Notes: generated from the letters alone by a model not told the origin. A stretch of 64,000 nucleotides of DNA from an uncultured Alphaproteobacteria bacterium (GCA_902594145.1 CACJLA010000001.1:100543-164542), one strand, 5' to 3'. Counted from the first letter of the stretch, positions 19,579 through 29,754 are shown. Translations and numbers: made by a program.

Positions 19579-20152
19579 ACAATTTTTCGAAAGCTTTATA
19601 CCTGTGTGAATTTAATAACTTTTGGCTTTTTTCCATTTCAGCAAAAGTTTTATCACTATATTTTGGTATAAAGTAAGGATCATATCCAAAACCATTAACT
19701 CCCCTTTTTTCTTTTATAACAAAACCTGGAATACTGCCAGAAACATTATATTTTTCTCTCTTTCCTAATACACAAATAGAACAAAAAAATGATGAGGCAA
19801 TATAATTTAAGTTTCCAAACTTACTAAAAATAAAATCAATAACCTTTTGCTCACCACCCATCTTCTTTGCTTCTCTTGCTGTATTTATGCCAGGATAATT
19901 TTTCAAGTCGTTTACGATAAATCCACTATCATCACACAACACAAGAAAATTAGTTTTCTCTAAAAAATATCTTGATTTAATTTCAGCATTCTTGCCAAAG
20001 GTTTTACCATCTTCTATAGGTTCACCGATATCTTTGAAATCGTTGAGATCATAAATCTGAAAATTTTCAAATAAACAAAAGTGTTCAATGTAAAAAATAA
20101 ATTCTTGTAATTTGCCAGCATTGCTAGTGCCGAGTAATAAACTATTTTTCAA
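19553..20152 (-). CDS. rdgB: RdgB/HAM1 non-canonical purine NTP pyrophosphatase
   Basis: LLLGTSNAGKLQEF, CDDSGF, GFGYDPYF; TTG start at 20152 preferred over ORF-track start inside rph. Confidence 0.9.
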   Translation of the reverse strand: MKNSLLLGTSNAGKLQEFIFYIEHFCLFENFQIYDLNDFKDIGEPIEDGKTFGKNAEIKSRYFLEKTNFLVLCDDSGFIVNDLKNYPGINTAREAKKMGGEQKVIDFIFSKFGNLNYIASSFFCSICVLGKREKYNVSGSIPGFVIKEKRGVNGFGYDPYFIPKYSDKTFAEMEKSQKLLNSHRYKAFEKLSTQILLDN

Positions 20153-20867
20153 TTGCTGAGTTTTGAATATTAAAAATCTCTGGCATTGAATTTTCAACAA
20201 GTTCAATAAAATCCATAATAGTTTTTTTACTAAATTTAGCTTCTTCGCCAGTAGACTGAAACTCGATAAATTGTCCGTCATCTGCCATTACAACATTACA
20301 ATCTACTTCAGCCCCAGAGTCTTCAATATAATTTAAATCAATACAAGGTGTTCCTTTAACCACACCAACTGAAATAGCTGCAACTTGATTTACAATAATC
20401 GCTTTCGAAAGATTATATTTATTTTTAAATTCATTTACAGATCGAACAAGACTAACATATCCACCAATTATTGACGCAGTCCTTGTGCCACCATCGGCAC
20501 TAATAACATCACAATCAATTTTTATAGTTTTTTCACCAAGTATATCCAAATTAACAGCGCATCTTAAACTTCTTCCAATAAGTCTTTGGATTTCTTGTGT
20601 TCTTCCAGACTGCCTCCCTTTTGCTGCCTCCCTGTCCATTCTTTCAGATGTAGAAGAGGGCAACATTCCATATTCTGCTGTTAACCACCCTTTTCCAGAA
20701 TTTCTTAAAAAGCCAGGAACCCTATCTTCAATGATAGCGGAACAGCAGACATGGGTGTCACCTAATTTTACCATACATGATGATTGATTATTGGGCTGAA
20801 ATTCTGGGATGATTTCTAAATTTCTAATTTTAGAAAGCTCCCTATCATTTCTTGAATATCCAGACAT
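20142..20867 (-). CDS. rph: Ribonuclease PH
   Basis: GWLTAEYGMLPSST, RMDREA.KGRQSGRTQEIQRLIGRSLR. Confidence 0.97.
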   Translation of the reverse strand: MSGYSRNDRELSKIRNLEIIPEFQPNNQSSCMVKLGDTHVCCSAIIEDRVPGFLRNSGKGWLTAEYGMLPSSTSERMDREAAKGRQSGRTQEIQRLIGRSLRCAVNLDILGEKTIKIDCDVISADGGTRTASIIGGYVSLVRSVNEFKNKYNLSKAIIVNQVAAISVGVVKGTPCIDLNYIEDSGAEVDCNVVMADDGQFIEFQSTGEEAKFSKKTIMDFIELVENSMPEIFNIQNSAIEK

Positions 20868-20908
20868 TTATATTTTATAATTTTAAGTTATAAGATTAAT
20901 AAAGATTA

Positions 20909-21931
20909 ATGAATAAAAAAATTACTGATATTGGAGCAAGGTCAAAGTCTATATTTAAGTCACTTGTAGAAAGTTATTTAAAGACCGGAGAGCCTATGGG
21001 CTCGAAATTGTTAAGCTCAAAAATTTCTTACAGACTTTCACCTGCCACTATCAGAAATGTTTTAAATGAAATAAATTTTCATGGACTGATACAAAAAGGA
21101 CATTTTTCTGCGGGTAGTATACCAACAGATTTAGGCCTACAATTTTATACACATGCTCTTTTAGAGCCAGGCGAAATTAGTAAAAGCGAAAGAGAGATAA
21201 TTGAGAAATCATCTAAAACAAATAATCTTTTAAATGAACATGAGTTGATTACTAATACTTTGAATGGATTATCAAAACAAGCTAGCCTTGTAATTAATAA
21301 TGAAAAATTGACAAAAATTAGAAAAATTGACTTCCACAAAATTGACAATCATAAAGTTATATTCATTATTGAGCACGATGATGGTTATACATCAAATAGA
21401 TTAGTAGAAATTAATGAAAACATTCAAATCGAAGATTTGAATAGTATTGGAAATTTTATTAATAAATTTCCCAAAGCTATGACACCTCAGGAAATACAAA
21501 ATAATATAAAAATTTTTATCAAATCTGCCAAAAATCAAATTAGTAACACATCAAAAAAATTACTCCTCAATGGTATAAAAATTGAAAGATCTCAAAATTC
21601 AGAGACATTCTTTGTAAGAGGGCTACCAAACTTAATTAAAAATAATATAGATACAGACCTTGACAGCATCAATGAACTCTTGAGTGACATAGAAACAGGT
21701 AAAATGGCCAATAAAATGATTAAGGCCTTGAAAAAGTCCAAAGGAGTACAAATATTTATTGGTAGCAACACAAATTTTTTTAATAATACTAATCTATCTA
21801 TGATTTTATCAAATTATAAAACTAAAAATGGACTTACTGGTGCTATTGGTGTAATAGGTCCAAAAAGAATTGATTATCAGCGCATTGTTCCTATTGTAAG
21901 TTACATGTCTGAGACAATTTCTAAAAAATAG
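20909..21931 (+). CDS. hrcA: Heat-inducible transcription repressor HrcA
   Basis: ARSKSIFKSLVESYLKTGEPMGSKLLS, LSPATIRNVL; adjacent grpE. Confidence 0.93.
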   Translation: MNKKITDIGARSKSIFKSLVESYLKTGEPMGSKLLSSKISYRLSPATIRNVLNEINFHGLIQKGHFSAGSIPTDLGLQFYTHALLEPGEISKSEREIIEKSSKTNNLLNEHELITNTLNGLSKQASLVINNEKLTKIRKIDFHKIDNHKVIFIIEHDDGYTSNRLVEINENIQIEDLNSIGNFINKFPKAMTPQEIQNNIKIFIKSAKNQISNTSKKLLLNGIKIERSQNSETFFVRGLPNLIKNNIDTDLDSINELLSDIETGKMANKMIKALKKSKGVQIFIGSNTNFFNNTNLSMILSNYKTKNGLTGAIGVIGPKRIDYQRIVPIVSYMSETISKK

Positions 21932-21941
21932 AAGGACTATA

Positions 21942-22565
21942 ATGGAAGAAGAAAAAGAACACAAAGATCAAACTCAGTCAGAAGAGGAAATATTAGATAA
22001 TACAGAAGCTGCTGAGTCTGAGGTAGAAGAAAAATCTGAAACAGCTGAAGAAATTATTCAAAAACTTAATGAAGAAATTGAAGGTTTAAAAGATCAAAGG
22101 TTAAGAGCAGTAGCTGAACTAGAAAATTTTAGAAAAAGAGCAGAAAAAGAACAGTCAGATGCACTAAAATATGGAATAGCTAATTTTGCAAAAGAGATAA
22201 TTAATATTGGAGATAATATTGAAAGAGCAAAATCTAGTATTTCAGATGATGTTAAGTCCAATAATAGTATTAAGTCTGTTGTGGAGGGTTTAGATTTGAT
22301 CGCTCAATCTACATTAAGCACGTTTGAAAAAATTGGTATTAAGAAAATCGAGAGTCTTAATGAGAAATTTGATCACAATTTACATCAAGCTATGTTGGAG
22401 ATTGAAAAAAATGACTGTGAACCTGGTACTATTGTCCAAGAACTGATACCTGGATACACCTTACATGATAGATTGTTGAGGCCAGCAATGGTTGGTGTTT
22501 CTAAAAAACCTCAAGAAAATCAAGGCGAAAAAGACACTAAAGAAGAAGAACAATCTGAAAAGTAA
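21942..22565 (+). CDS. grpE: Nucleotide exchange factor GrpE
   Basis: RAVAELENFRKRAEKEQ...; hrcA-grpE-dnaK-dnaJ synteny. Confidence 0.95.
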   Translation: MEEEKEHKDQTQSEEEILDNTEAAESEVEEKSETAEEIIQKLNEEIEGLKDQRLRAVAELENFRKRAEKEQSDALKYGIANFAKEIINIGDNIERAKSSISDDVKSNNSIKSVVEGLDLIAQSTLSTFEKIGIKKIESLNEKFDHNLHQAMLEIEKNDCEPGTIVQELIPGYTLHDRLLRPAMVGVSKKPQENQGEKDTKEEEQSEK

Positions 22566-22588
22566 TATAATTCAACACTTTTAATGCC

Positions 22589-22616
22589 CTTGAATTAAGC
22601 AAGTATTAACCCATAT
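22589..22616 (+). promoter_or_regulatory. Sigma32 (RpoH)-like heat-shock promoter of dnaK
   Basis: CTTGAA-N15-CCCATAT 39 bp upstream of the dnaK ATG. Confidence 0.72.
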
Positions 22617-22654
22617 AAATAGAAGATTATTTATTTTTAAAGTAGGAACACAAA

Positions 22655-24586
22655 ATGGCTAAAGTTATTGGAATTGATTTAGGTACCACAAACTCTTGTG
22701 TGGCAATTATGGATGGTAAGAATCCAAAAGTAATAGAGAATTCTGAAGGTGCTAGAACAACTCCTTCTGTTGTAGCTTTCACAGAAAGTGAAAAGTTAAT
22801 TGGTCAATCAGCAAAAAGACAAGCTGTTACCAATCCGGAAAATACATTATATGCAGTAAAAAGATTTATAGGCCGAAGTTTTGAAGACGACACTGTTCAA
22901 AAGGATTTAGGCTTATCTCCTTTTAAGATTATCAAAGGTAATAACGGAGATGCATGGGTTGAAGCACAGGGTGAAAAATATAGTCCTAGCCAAATCTCTG
23001 CTTTCATTCTTCAAAAAATGAAAGAAACAGCTGAGTCTTATACTGGGGAAACAATTACTCAAGCGGTAATAACCGTTCCGGCTTACTTTAATGATGCACA
23101 AAGACAAGCAACAAAAGATGCTGGTAAAATAGCTGGTCTAGAAGTTCTAAGAATTATTAATGAACCAACAGCTGCTTCACTAGCATATGGATTAGATAAA
23201 AAACAATCAGGTACAGTAGTTGTCTACGATTTAGGTGGTGGTACTTTTGATGTATCAATTCTAGAAGTAGGAGATGGTGTGTTTGAGGTTAAGTCCACTA
23301 ATGGTGACACCCACTTAGGTGGAGAGGATTTTGATTTAAGGATAATTGATTTCTTAGCTAGTGAATTTAAAAAAGAGCAAGGTATAGACTTAAAAAATGA
23401 TAAATTAGCATTACAACGTTTAAAAGAGGCAGCTGAAAAAGCAAAGATCGAACTTTCAAGTTCTACACAAACAGATGTTAACTTGCCTTTTGTTACAGCA
23501 GATCAATCTGGACCTAAACACTTAAATGTAAAATTAACAAGAGCTAAACTTGAAGAGCTGGTTGATGACCTTCTTCAGAGCACCATTGAACCTTGTAAAA
23601 AAGCTTTAAGTGATGCAGGCCTTTCAGCAAGCGATATTAATGATGTGATCTTAGTTGGTGGAATGACAAGAATGCCTAAGGTAACTGAAATTGTTAAGAA
23701 CTTTTTTGGTAAAGACCCAAGTAAAGGTGTTAACCCCGATGAGGTTGTAGCCATGGGTGCTGCAATCCAAGCAGGTGTTCTTCAAGGTGATGTAAAAGAT
23801 GTATTACTTTTAGATGTAACACCACTTTCACTTGGCATTGAAACATTAGGAGGAGTATTCACCAAGTTAATCGAGAGAAATACTACTGTTCCAACAAAAA
23901 AAAGTCAGGTCTTTTCTACTGCAGAGGATAATCAAAATGCAGTTACTATAAGGGTTTTCCAAGGTGAAAGAGAAATGGCTGCTGATAATAAGCTTCTCGG
24001 TCAATTTGATCTAGTTGGCATACCCCCAGCGCCAAGAGGAACTCCTCAAATTGAAGTAACATTTGACATCGATGCCAATGGTATTGTCAATGTGTCTGCA
24101 AAAGATAAATCCACAGGAAAAGAACAGCAGATTAAAATTCAAGCATCCGGAGGTTTGTCAGATGAAGAGATCGACAAAATGGTAAAAGATGCAGAGGCTA
24201 ATGCAGAAACAGATAAGAAAAAAAGAGAAGAAGTTGATGTTAAAAACCAAGCAGACAGTTTAGTTTTCCAAGTTGAAAAGAATATCAAAGAGCATGGTGA
24301 TAAAATAAGTCCTGAAGATAAGTCTAAGATAGAAGCCGACTTGAAAGATTTAAAAGAGGCTCTTGAAAAAAATGATTCTGAAATTATAAAGCAAAAAACA
24401 CAAGATCTTACTCAATCATCTATGAAGATGGGTGAAGCGATGTACAAAGATCAGCAATCAACTGAAGCAACTGGTGCAGAACAACCACAGCAAGAAAATA
24501 AATCTGATGAAAATAAAAACGAAGATGATGTTATTGATGCTGATTATGAAGAAGTAGACGACGATAAAAAAGCAAGCGGACAGTAA
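22655..24586 (+). CDS. dnaK: Chaperone DnaK (Hsp70)
   Basis: [34 protein letters not shown]. Confidence 0.98.
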   Translation: MAKVIGIDLGTTNSCVAIMDGKNPKVIENSEGARTTPSVVAFTESEKLIGQSAKRQAVTNPENTLYAVKRFIGRSFEDDTVQKDLGLSPFKIIKGNNGDAWVEAQGEKYSPSQISAFILQKMKETAESYTGETITQAVITVPAYFNDAQRQATKDAGKIAGLEVLRIINEPTAASLAYGLDKKQSGTVVVYDLGGGTFDVSILEVGDGVFEVKSTNGDTHLGGEDFDLRIIDFLASEFKKEQGIDLKNDKLALQRLKEAAEKAKIELSSSTQTDVNLPFVTADQSGPKHLNVKLTRAKLEELVDDLLQSTIEPCKKALSDAGLSASDINDVILVGGMTRMPKVTEIVKNFFGKDPSKGVNPDEVVAMGAAIQAGVLQGDVKDVLLLDVTPLSLGIETLGGVFTKLIERNTTVPTKKSQVFSTAEDNQNAVTIRVFQGEREMAADNKLLGQFDLVGIPPAPRGTPQIEVTFDIDANGIVNVSAKDKSTGKEQQIKIQASGGLSDEEIDKMVKDAEANAETDKKKREEVDVKNQADSLVFQVEKNIKEHGDKISPEDKSKIEADLKDLKEALEKNDSEIIKQKTQDLTQSSMKMGEAMYKDQQSTEATGAEQPQQENKSDENKNEDDVIDADYEEVDDDKKASGQ

Positions 24587-24598
24587 ATCCTAGCTTGC
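24572..24598 (+). other. Hairpin spanning dnaK stop / dnaKJ junction
   Basis: GCAAGC-N15-GCTTGC inverted repeat. Confidence 0.5.
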
Positions 24599-24609
24599 GT
24601 TAAATTATT

Positions 24610-25689
24610 ATGGCTGAGGATTTTTATGACACTCTAGGTATATCCCGTGAAGCTAGTGACAATGATATAAAAAGTGCCTACCGTAAATTAGCAATGAAAT
24701 ATCATCCTGACCGAAATCAGGGTGACGCTTCCGCTGAACAAAAATTTAAAGATGTAAGCCAAGCTTATGAAATTTTAAAAGACCCCAAAAAAAGACAAAC
24801 ATACGATCAATTCGGGCATGCTGCTTTTGAACAAGGTAGCGGTGGAGCTGGTGGATTTGGACAGCAGGGCTTTGGTGGATTTTCAGATATTTTTGAGGAC
24901 ATATTTGGCGCATTTGGCGAAGGTGGGCAACGCGAAAGTAGAGGCGATGATTTACGCTATGATGTTACAATCGACTTAGAGGATGCTTTTGCTGGAAAAT
25001 CATTGGACGTAACTATACCTAAAATGATCAATTGTCCTGAACAACATAGTTATAAAAGCTGCTCTACTTGCCAAGGTTATGGAAAAGTTAGGACACAAAG
25101 CGGTTTTTTTTCTATGGAGAGAACTTGTGGAAGATGTGGTGGAACAGGCCAAGAGATGAAGGGCCGATGCTCAAAATGTAGCAATACCGGCAGAGTAAAA
25201 CAAAATAAGAAACTTCAAATCAAAATTCCTGCAGGTGTTGAAACAGGAAACAGAATAAGAATGAGTGGAGAGGGAGAAGCCGGAGAAAAAGGTGGTACAT
25301 ACGGGGATCTTTATGTTTTTATCAATGTGAACAACCACAAACTCTTTCAAAGAGAGCGAGATAATATTTTATGTGAGGTTGCTATACCTTTCACTACTGC
25401 CACTTTGGGTGGTAATATTGAAGTTCCCACAATAGAAAAAAAAATGGTTAACGTCTCAATTCCTAAGGGAATGCAGTCGGGGCATAAACTAAGAATTAAA
25501 GGCAAAGGTATGAGCATACTAAGAGCAAAAACTAGAGGTGATATGATTGTTAAAGTGCACGCAGAGACTCCTGTAAATTTATCAGCAGATCAAGAAAAAA
25601 TACTAAATAAATTTAATGACACACTTACTAAGAAAAATTCAACAATGACAGAGGGATTTTTTGATAAAGTAAAAAAAATGTTTAATTAG
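24610..25689 (+). CDS. dnaJ: Chaperone DnaJ with degenerate first zinc-finger motif
   Basis: J-domain YHPDRNQGD, G/F region, CxxCxGxG-type motifs. Confidence 0.95.
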   Translation: MAEDFYDTLGISREASDNDIKSAYRKLAMKYHPDRNQGDASAEQKFKDVSQAYEILKDPKKRQTYDQFGHAAFEQGSGGAGGFGQQGFGGFSDIFEDIFGAFGEGGQRESRGDDLRYDVTIDLEDAFAGKSLDVTIPKMINCPEQHSYKSCSTCQGYGKVRTQSGFFSMERTCGRCGGTGQEMKGRCSKCSNTGRVKQNKKLQIKIPAGVETGNRIRMSGEGEAGEKGGTYGDLYVFINVNNHKLFQRERDNILCEVAIPFTTATLGGNIEVPTIEKKMVNVSIPKGMQSGHKLRIKGKGMSILRAKTRGDMIVKVHAETPVNLSADQEKILNKFNDTLTKKNSTMTEGFFDKVKKMFN

Positions 25690-26204
25690 TGAATTATTGT
25701 TTTGATTTTATCGAAACACCAATAAGTAAATTTTTTGTTCTAGATAGCCCAAGAGGTATTCATTTTTTAATAAAACATAATGATATTAGAATAAAGGGTA
25801 TCATAAAATTATACAATCCAAGTAAAGGACTGATCTTTAGAAAAGTTAATATTTTTATATCTGAGTTTTTTAAAGGTAAAATTCAAAAACCATCACATCT
25901 TAAAATAAAATTTATTAACGGAACACCATTACAAAAAAAAGTATGGAAGGAGATCTTAAAAATTCCCTATGGTAAAACAATTTCTTATTCTGATCTTGCT
26001 ACAAAAATAAAAAAACCACAGGCTGTGAGAGCTATAGCCTCTGCGGTTGGAAAAAACCCTGTGGGTTTATTAGTCCCATGTCACAGAGTTGTAACGAAAA
26101 ATGGAAATCTGGGTGGATATATGTGGGGAAAAAAGATTAAGAGGTTAATACTAGATATAGAGTATAAAGGAACGGCTGACTCGACATATAGAGGAGGAAA
26201 GTGA
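25689..26204 (+). CDS. ogt: Methylated-DNA--protein-cysteine methyltransferase
   Basis: VGLLVPCHRVVTKNGNLGGYMWG active-site motif. Confidence 0.93.
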   Translation: MNYCFDFIETPISKFFVLDSPRGIHFLIKHNDIRIKGIIKLYNPSKGLIFRKVNIFISEFFKGKIQKPSHLKIKFINGTPLQKKVWKEILKIPYGKTISYSDLATKIKKPQAVRAIASAVGKNPVGLLVPCHRVVTKNGNLGGYMWGKKIKRLILDIEYKGTADSTYRGGK

Positions 26205-26219
26205 AATACCGAATCAGCC
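26174..26219 (+). other. Candidate structured element (hairpin) at the 3' end of ogt
   Basis: GGCTGA-N34-TCAGCC; loop has GACAT...GAGGAGGAAAGTG, like minus-strand 29804-29755. Confidence 0.35.
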
Positions 26220-26294
26220 CCCGCATGAATGCTAACTGAACACTAATAAATATTTTGATATAGTCAAAGTTGTTCAAATACAAAAAATCTAAAA

Positions 26295-27566
26295 ATGAAC
26301 CTTAAATCTATTTTATCCTATAGTTTTCAATCATTTTATCTTGCTGGAAGTTTTTTATTATTATTTATTTTTTTGCCAACATTTTATAATTTATCAATAG
26401 GTATCCCCTTAAGTGTTATCGGTTTAGTAATATTAATATCTAGATTGTTTGACGTTATTTCAGACTTTTTAATTGGTTACCTATCAGAAAAAAGAATTAT
26501 TTCAGGTCGTTCAAAAAAAAACCAAATCCTTCTTGGTATAATAGTATTTATTTTTTCCCTGTTTGGTCTTTATGTCATTCAATCAAACAGCATTTATTCT
26601 TTCATTTTCTTTTATAATTTAGCTTTGGTTAGTTATTCAATTGCAATTATACCTTATGACTCAATTGTAATAGATCAAAAAAAAATTCTTAAAAAAAGAT
26701 TTCGTTTAGCAGCGATAAAAGAAATATTTGCAATTATAGGAGTATTATCTGCTCTAATTATTCCTACCGTTATATCAAAATTTCAGGGAGTTGATTTGTT
26801 AAATCCAAACGTAATAAAGATAAGTGGATTTATTTTTATTATTTTCGCCATAACAGGGGGATTAATTTTTTATTTATTTTATGATGACGAGTTAAATTAT
26901 AAGTCAAACGAAATTTCTTGGGTACAGCTAAAATCATTTATAGAAAAAAACAAAAGGATTGTAACTTTTTCTTACATAACATTTTTTAATTTACTTGCTA
27001 ATAATTTTACTGCAAATTTATTTATTATATTTGTTTCAGAATATTTAGAGCTAACTGAATATGCAGGATATTTATTAATTTTATATTTTTTTATAACATT
27101 GATATCTACACCTTTCTGGTACTTGTACGGAAAAAAATTTTCAAATATGTTTCTTCTTCAGTTTGGTACTAGCCTAACTATATTTGGTTTTCTTTTTGTT
27201 ATTTTTTCAAATAGCAACAGTTGGCAAATATATTTGTTTGTCATATTAATCACTGGTATTGGGATTGGTATTGATCTTATTATACCTCAAATTGAATTAG
27301 CAGACATACTTGATCAAAATAATGATAATCGTTTATCTCAGATCTTTACTTCATTTTTCTCAATTATTAAGAAAGCAGCAATTGGTATTGCCGCAGGTAT
27401 TGCATTGACCGGTTATGGGTATTTACAGTCTGTTAATTTCTCATTACACCCTAAAATTCCAAATATAATGATATTTTATTTTTTTATTCCACTTTTTATT
27501 AAATTGTTCGTATTACTCTTGGTAATGAGATATAGAAGTAAATTCCATGTCTCAATTAGAGAGTAA
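26295..27566 (+). CDS. MFS / GPH-type (MelB-like) symporter
   Basis: About 12 TM segments; GPH-like N-term LSRLFDVISDFLIGYLSE. Confidence 0.78.
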   Translation: MNLKSILSYSFQSFYLAGSFLLLFIFLPTFYNLSIGIPLSVIGLVILISRLFDVISDFLIGYLSEKRIISGRSKKNQILLGIIVFIFSLFGLYVIQSNSIYSFIFFYNLALVSYSIAIIPYDSIVIDQKKILKKRFRLAAIKEIFAIIGVLSALIIPTVISKFQGVDLLNPNVIKISGFIFIIFAITGGLIFYLFYDDELNYKSNEISWVQLKSFIEKNKRIVTFSYITFFNLLANNFTANLFIIFVSEYLELTEYAGYLLILYFFITLISTPFWYLYGKKFSNMFLLQFGTSLTIFGFLFVIFSNSNSWQIYLFVILITGIGIGIDLIIPQIELADILDQNNDNRLSQIFTSFFSIIKKAAIGIAAGIALTGYGYLQSVNFSLHPKIPNIMIFYFFIPLFIKLFVLLLVMRYRSKFHVSIRE

Positions 27567-28419
27567 AAAACACTTAATATATATTTTAGGTACTTTTGCC
27601 TTTTTATTATTTTCCATTGCAGACACAATCATAAAACTAATAGGTGATCTTTATAAAGATACAGTTATCTTTTCAATAGCTAGCTTCTCTGCTTTAGTTC
27701 CAGTTTTAATTTACTTGTTGTATAGAAAGAGTTTTGCAGAAATAAAAACTAAAAATTATAGACTCCACTTTGTTAGGGGAATTTTAATGACTTTAACTTA
27801 CTATTTTGTTGTTAAGGGAATAATTCTTCTACCATTATCTATTGCCTACCCAATAATTTTGTCAGCTCCAGTGCTCCTTTCAATAATGGGGATAGTTATA
27901 TTGAAAGAAAGTATTTATCTTTCAAAAATAATTTCTTTAATACTTGCAATGATAGCAGTTTTTATGGTCTCAGGTTTTAGTTTAAATGCAGGATTTAATT
28001 CTCTTGGAGTTATTTTTTTAGTCTTAGGAGTAATATCATTAGCGTGTTTAGATTTTACTGTTCGAGTATATGGGAAGTCCGAGAGAACTATGGCTTTAAC
28101 TTTTTATAGTATGGCGATTGCTGGTATAATTTTTACGATATTTTCAATTAATCATTATAAAGATATTGCTATGAACGATTTTTTAATAATGATAAGCGCT
28201 GGTTTGATTGATGGCGTTGCAATGATGATCTTAATCTATTCACTTAGAAGGATTGAAGCCTCATTTTTTAGTATCACACATTACTCACAGATAATTTTTG
28301 GAATAGTTATAAGCATTGTTGTTTTTAATCATTACCCTTCAATAATAGAAATATTAGGAGCCATTTTAGTAATTATCTCGGGTTATTTAATTTATTCTAA
28401 ATTGAAAAAACTAAATTGA
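27547..28419 (+). CDS. EamA/DMT-family transporter
   Basis: Ten TM helices in two repeats; VKGIILLPLSIAYPIILSAPVLLSI. Confidence 0.85.
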   Translation: MSQLESKKHLIYILGTFAFLLFSIADTIIKLIGDLYKDTVIFSIASFSALVPVLIYLLYRKSFAEIKTKNYRLHFVRGILMTLTYYFVVKGIILLPLSIAYPIILSAPVLLSIMGIVILKESIYLSKIISLILAMIAVFMVSGFSLNAGFNSLGVIFLVLGVISLACLDFTVRVYGKSERTMALTFYSMAIAGIIFTIFSINHYKDIAMNDFLIMISAGLIDGVAMMILIYSLRRIEASFFSITHYSQIIFGIVISIVVFNHYPSIIEILGAILVIISGYLIYSKLKKLN

Positions 28420-28836
28420 TTGCTGGTTCATTGGGTAAATAGAACATCCTGATATTTTCCATTCACCATTATCTTTAACTAGCGAGTACATTGCTAGATA
28501 AGAAACATTGTCTTGAGAGATTATTTGCAATTGGTGATAAATTGATCCTTCAAAAAATTTTGACTCCATGAAATAATAATTTTTTGGGTTATAAACTGGC
28601 TCATAATAATTCTCAACCATGCTCATAAAATCTTGAGGATTATTAAACCTCATTTTAATATAAGGAGAGGCATGAAAAAAAGCCCCTTCTGCATCTTTGT
28701 TAATAAAGGCTTTTAGTTGACTCTCAATTATAGCTTGTGTTTCATTAAACTCAGTTTTATCAATAGTTTCTGCTATTGATAGTGCGCTAAATAGAAATAT
28801 AGATAAGCTTGTATAAAATATTTTTTTAAACTGCAT
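28411..28836 (-). CDS. DUF4864-like secreted protein
   Basis: Signal peptide; ETQAIIESQLKAFINKDAEGAFFHASPYIK. Confidence 0.65.
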   Translation of the reverse strand: MQFKKIFYTSLSIFLFSALSIAETIDKTEFNETQAIIESQLKAFINKDAEGAFFHASPYIKMRFNNPQDFMSMVENYYEPVYNPKNYYFMESKFFEGSIYHQLQIISQDNVSYLAMYSLVKDNGEWKISGCSIYPMNQQSI

Positions 28837-28866
28837 ATTATTTATATGCGTATTTTAACAAAGTAG

Positions 28867-29409
28867 ATGAAAATTTTTATTGTTATATTTACTTTTCTTT
28901 TTAACCTATCCGTTAGTTATGCAGATCAAAACAGCCCTAAACTTGATGATCTATTTAGTCAGCTTTATGAGGTTAAGAGCTATAAAGAACAAAGTCTTAT
29001 AGTATCTCAAATTTGGGAAGAATGGCTAATAACTGAAAATTCTGAAGCTCAGACAATCATGGATAACATGCCTTATTTTTTTAGTTCAAAAAATTATAAA
29101 GATGCCATCGCCTCTTTAGATTTCATAATTCAAGAGGAACCAGACTTTGCAGAGGCTTATAATAAAAGAGCCACATTTTATTTTATGATGGGTGACTATG
29201 AAAGCTCTATGAGAGATATAGAGGCTACTTTGTATTTAGAACCCAGACATTTCGGAGCTCTTGATGGCTTAAGTAGAATTTTAATTTATTATAAAAACTA
29301 CGAAGAGGCATTTAAGGTTTATGAAGAAATGAAAAGACTGATGCCAAACGATATAACCGTAGATATGAAAATTGATCGTTTAAATCAGATAATTTCGAGC
29401 GAAACTTAA
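28867..29409 (+). CDS. TPR-repeat secreted protein
   Basis: Signal peptide; TPR units EEPDFAEAYNKRATFYFMMGDYESSM. Confidence 0.82.
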   Translation: MKIFIVIFTFLFNLSVSYADQNSPKLDDLFSQLYEVKSYKEQSLIVSQIWEEWLITENSEAQTIMDNMPYFFSSKNYKDAIASLDFIIQEEPDFAEAYNKRATFYFMMGDYESSMRDIEATLYLEPRHFGALDGLSRILIYYKNYEEAFKVYEEMKRLMPNDITVDMKIDRLNQIISSET

Positions 29410-29452
29410 ATTTATTCAAAAAATATAAAAAATGATTTTTTAGTTTTACAAT

Positions 29453-29494
29453 GGATTTTAATTCCTCTGTGTCTACCAATTTCACCACGATCCC
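29453..29494 (-). other. tRNA-Leu(UAA)-like 5' half (A), no T-arm
   Basis: GGGATCGTGGTGAAATTGGTAGACACAGAGGAATTAAAATCC on minus strand; no 3' half found. Confidence 0.6.
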
Positions 29495-29513
29495 TAAAAG
29501 TTTTTCCATTAAT

Positions 29514-29581
29514 TAAAGCTTATAATTTTATCTATCCAGGTACTAGTTTGGTAGTAGTCTGCACAAATTAAATAAGCTTTA
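29514..29581. repeat. Long inverted repeat
   Basis: TAAAGCTTAT...ATAAGCTTTA plus inner AATTT/AAATT, 36-nt loop. Confidence 0.6.
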
Positions 29582-29681
29582 TTCTCTGATCTTAATTTAG
29601 AGCTAAATTAGATTTATGTGATTTTATAGGATATTTTAGACTACCTTAGCTACTGTGGACTGACTCTCTTGTGAGTCCCTC

Positions 29682-29725
29682 GGCTTTTAAGTCCTTTGTG
29701 TCTACCAATTTCACCAAGAGAGAGT
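29682..29725 (-). other. tRNA-Leu(UAA)-like 5' half (B), no T-arm
   Basis: ACTCTCTCTTGGTGAAATTGGTAGACACAAAGGACTTAAAAGCC; shares 20-mer TGTGTCTACCAATTTCACCA with copy A. Confidence 0.6.
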
Positions 29726-29754
29726 TAAAATATTTCAAATTAAAGTATTTTTTG

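Noticed and set aside
20868-22654. CIRCE operator for HrcA
   Set aside because: No TTAGCACTC-N9-GAGTGCTAA match seen near hrcA, grpE or dnaK
29312-29509. ORF-track 65-aa minus-strand ORF (MEKLLGIVVKLVDTEELKS...)
   Set aside because: N-terminus is a translation of tRNA-Leu-like sequence and the rest is antisense to the TPR gene; likely spurious
29640-29730. Intact tRNA-Leu gene on the minus strand
   Set aside because: D-arm and UAA anticodon region are present, but the anticodon stem is broken and no TTC T-loop or proper 3' half follows
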